Part shown: positions 23,496-25,186 of the stretch, piece after piece
Numbering within the stretch: the stretch's first letter is position 1
Layout of the letters: each line of letters begins with the position of its first letter
Source: an uncultured Clostridia bacterium
GTDB taxonomy: Bacteria; Bacillota; Clostridia; TANB77; CAG-508
Assembly (NCBI GenBank): GCA_934168355.1
Contig: CAKPNI010000020.1
Coordinates: forward strand, 1-25,186
Direction: 5' to 3'
DNA length: 25,186 nt
Program-made: the position numbers and the translations under genes
Notes under the pieces: model-generated
Database searches by the model: none
What the model was told of the DNA's origin: nothing
What the model saw: the letters and a program-made list of their open reading frames with translations, nothing else

Positions 23496-24608
23496 ATGAA
23501 TAAAAAAAGAAAAATATTAATAATACTTGGAATTTTAATAATATTATTTATAATTGTATTTGCTATAATAAATAAAGCAAATATATTTAGCAAAAAAAGC
23601 AAAAAATTACAATCAGCTACAGGAATTACCGTTGTACCTACAATGAATGATACAATAACTAATGACAGTAGTTGGTGTGGTACATTTCAATTAGTATGGA
23701 ATGATATGAAAAATGAAATTGTAAAGCAAGATGTTATATTTAATCCTCAGTTAGATATGGTAAAAAATTTAAACAAAGAAGATTTTAATGAAACAATGCT
23801 TTCGGAAGATTACTATTATAAAATTTACGGACTAAAAAGTTTAGATTTAAAAGAACAAATAAAAAATGGAATAAAAGAAAAATTTAATCAAACAAGCGAT
23901 ATATTAGATAGTCTTAATTGGTCAGAGAGTGAACTAGATGATCCTAATAATCAACATGTAAGAAGATACTTCTTTTATACAATGTTATATCGAAAATTTG
24001 AATTTTTAAAAGAGTTTGATAAACTTGATAATGGTAAATTTGGAAATAAGTATAATAAGATTCAATATTTTGGTATAGATGAAAATACAAAAAACTCTGT
24101 AGGAAAGCAAATTAACGTATTATATTATAATTCAAAAGATGATTTTGCAATTATTATAAATACTAAAACAGATGATGAAGTAATTTTCTGTAAAAATCCT
24201 ACTGGAAACAATTTTAATGAAATATATGAAAATATGAATAATAAAGCTGATAAATATACAGGAAAAAAATCTTTTAAAGATGTAGATGAATTTAAAGCTC
24301 CAAATTTAGAATTTAACGAGAAAAGAGAATATACAGAATTAGCAAATAAGACATTTAAGATTGCTGATCCAAATTATGATGTAGCGGAGATAGAAAAAGC
24401 AATACAAACTATAAAGTTTTCTCTAAATGCAAAGGGTGGAGAGATAAAAAGTGAAGTTGCTATAGATATGGGTGCAGCAGATGGAATATCATCAGATGAA
24501 CCGAGATATTTTTATGTAGATGATACATTTGCAATCTTTTTAAGAGAAAAAGGTAAAGCCAAACCATATTTTGCTGGAAAAATTGATGACATAACAAAAT
24601 TTCAATAA
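23496..24608 (+). CDS. Membrane-anchored protein with serpin-like features
   Basis: 370 residues. A basic start (MNKKRK) precedes one membrane helix (ILIILGILIILFIIVFAII), so the body is outside the cell. The C-terminal third resembles serpins by eye: KFSLNAKGGEIKSEVAIDM sits where serpins have the strand and hinge before the reactive loop, and DDTFAIFLREKGKAKPYFAG matches the closing PFLFLIRDxxTGxxLFMG segment. The hinge does not carry the small-residue run of inhibitory serpins. If right, it would be a non-canonical serpin fold; otherwise an unknown extracellular protein. The start is the ATG at 23496 with GGAGGTGA upstream; the GTG at 23487 overlaps that site and is rejected. Confidence 0.6.
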   Translation: MNKKRKILIILGILIILFIIVFAIINKANIFSKKSKKLQSATGITVVPTMNDTITNDSSWCGTFQLVWNDMKNEIVKQDVIFNPQLDMVKNLNKEDFNETMLSEDYYYKIYGLKSLDLKEQIKNGIKEKFNQTSDILDSLNWSESELDDPNNQHVRRYFFYTMLYRKFEFLKEFDKLDNGKFGNKYNKIQYFGIDENTKNSVGKQINVLYYNSKDDFAIIINTKTDDEVIFCKNPTGNNFNEIYENMNNKADKYTGKKSFKDVDEFKAPNLEFNEKREYTELANKTFKIADPNYDVAEIEKAIQTIKFSLNAKGGEIKSEVAIDMGAADGISSDEPRYFYVDDTFAIFLREKGKAKPYFAGKIDDITKFQ

Positions 24609-24662
24609 TATCGCTATAATCAGTAAGTAATTAAAAATTTATAAGCCAAATAATATATGTTT

Positions 24663-24693
24663 AAAGTGTTAGTTATTATGCTAGCACTTTTTT
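24663..24693 (+). terminator. Intrinsic terminator of the serpin-like gene
   Basis: AAAGTGTTAG (24663-24672) pairs with CTAGCACTTT (24681-24690, one G-U) and runs into six T residues. Confidence 0.8.
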
Positions 24694-24742
24694 AAGTATG
24701 TGTTTGTTTTATAGCCTACCAGAATATTTGTTTATGTAAATA

Positions 24743-24809
24743 TTGTCAAAAATTCACAAAAATTTCAAAAAAATATATTGATATAAATCACCCATTATGA
24801 TATCATAAT
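24743..24809 (+). promoter_or_regulatory. Redox-type operators upstream of pflB (Rex-like and FNR-like)
   Basis: TTGTCAAAAATTCACAA (24743-24759) is an inverted repeat close to a Rex site but with a spacer one base short. TTGATATAAATCAC (24778-24791) matches 9 of 10 fixed positions of the FNR box TTGAT-N4-ATCAA. ATTATGATATCATAAT (24794-24809) is a perfect 16-bp palindrome. Confidence 0.45.
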
Positions 24810-24863
24810 TTCGTTCAAAAATGTAAATACTAAAAACAAATGTAATATGAAAGGATGATATAA

Positions 24864-25186
24864 ATGAAATTTGATGCATGGAACGATTTTGAAAAAGGTG
24901 ACTGGCAATCAGAAATAAATGTAAGAGACTTTATACAAAGAAACTACACACCTTATGAAGAAGACTCAAGCTTTTTAAAAAATCCAACAGAAAAAACAAA
25001 AAAATTATGGAATGAAGTATTAGAATTATACAAAGAGGAAAAAGCAGCTCCGGGTGGAGTTTTAGATATAGATACAAAGACAGTATCAACTGTAGCTGCA
25101 CATGATGCAGGATATATTGACAAAGACCTAGAAGAAATAGTAGGACTTCAAACAGACAAGCCTTTAAAAAGAGCAATTATGCCATT
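24864..25186 (+). CDS. pflB: Formate C-acetyltransferase (pyruvate formate-lyase), 5' part
   Basis: Glycyl-radical enzyme that splits pyruvate with CoA to acetyl-CoA and formate during anaerobic growth. Only the first 107 codons are present; the frame runs off the window. The N-terminus (FDAWNDFEKGDWQSEINVRD, then FIQRNYTPYEEDSSFL, then PGGVLDIDTKTVSTVAAHDA and IVGLQTDKPLKRAIMP) matches PFL closely. The catalytic Cys pair and the glycyl-radical loop lie beyond the end. The ATG at 24864 has AAAGGATG 6 bases upstream. A 255-base upstream region with several palindromes suggests redox control. The enzyme indicates a fermentative anaerobe. Confidence 0.93.
   Translation, partial: MKFDAWNDFEKGDWQSEINVRDFIQRNYTPYEEDSSFLKNPTEKTKKLWNEVLELYKEEKAAPGGVLDIDTKTVSTVAAHDAGYIDKDLEEIVGLQTDKPLKRAIMP

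Overview
The window looks like chromosomal DNA from an AT-rich Gram-positive anaerobe, most likely a Clostridia-type Firmicute. The evidence is strong Shine-Dalgarno sites before almost every start, a Spo0E-like protein, a long-form hibernation factor, a clostridial-style pilin N-terminus and a pyruvate formate-lyase gene. Most genes run on the minus strand. The standard genetic code fits throughout.

Layout, left to right. 1-2300: a minus-strand promoter whose transcript leaves the window (possibly a structured RNA), dTMP kinase (tmk), a 23-nt tandem repeat and an anchored M23 peptidase. 2300-8650: long HPF, a SWIM-SNF2 helicase, a coiled-coil protein with LEA-like repeats and its 52-aa partner, then the remnant of an XRE repressor facing a 46-aa Spo0E-like gene. 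8650-11640: the M16 pair YmfH/YmfF and ribosomal protein S21. 11750-15900: an accessory-looking segment. It holds a compact cassette (Nudix hydrolase, radical SAM/SPASM enzyme, 24-aa Cys peptide, unknown protein), a frameshifted pilin-like LamG gene and a divergent XRE regulator, and it contains three perfect palindromes of one family (a decayed relative lies at about 11290-11380). 15940-22255: a tandem-OB SSB, two unrecognised small genes, tsf, rpsB, a large unknown anchored protein and the rRNA methylase RlmB. 22410-25186: an unknown polytopic membrane protein, tRNA-Gly(UCC), a membrane-anchored serpin-like protein and the start of pflB.

The best candidate for an undescribed system is the four-gene cassette at 11752-14117. 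The Nudix and radical SAM genes are one base apart. A tiny peptide gene with a near-consensus ribosome site and its own possible promoter follows, then a palindrome, then an unrecognised protein. This is the usual outline of a radical-SAM-modified peptide (RiPP) locus, but the peptide matches no class I know. Other points of interest: a probable AUU start in the M23 gene, a terminator hairpin that also hides a ribosome site after tsf, LEA-like 22-residue repeats, and many starts moved inward from the longest reading frame because promoters, leaders or palindromes happen to be open.
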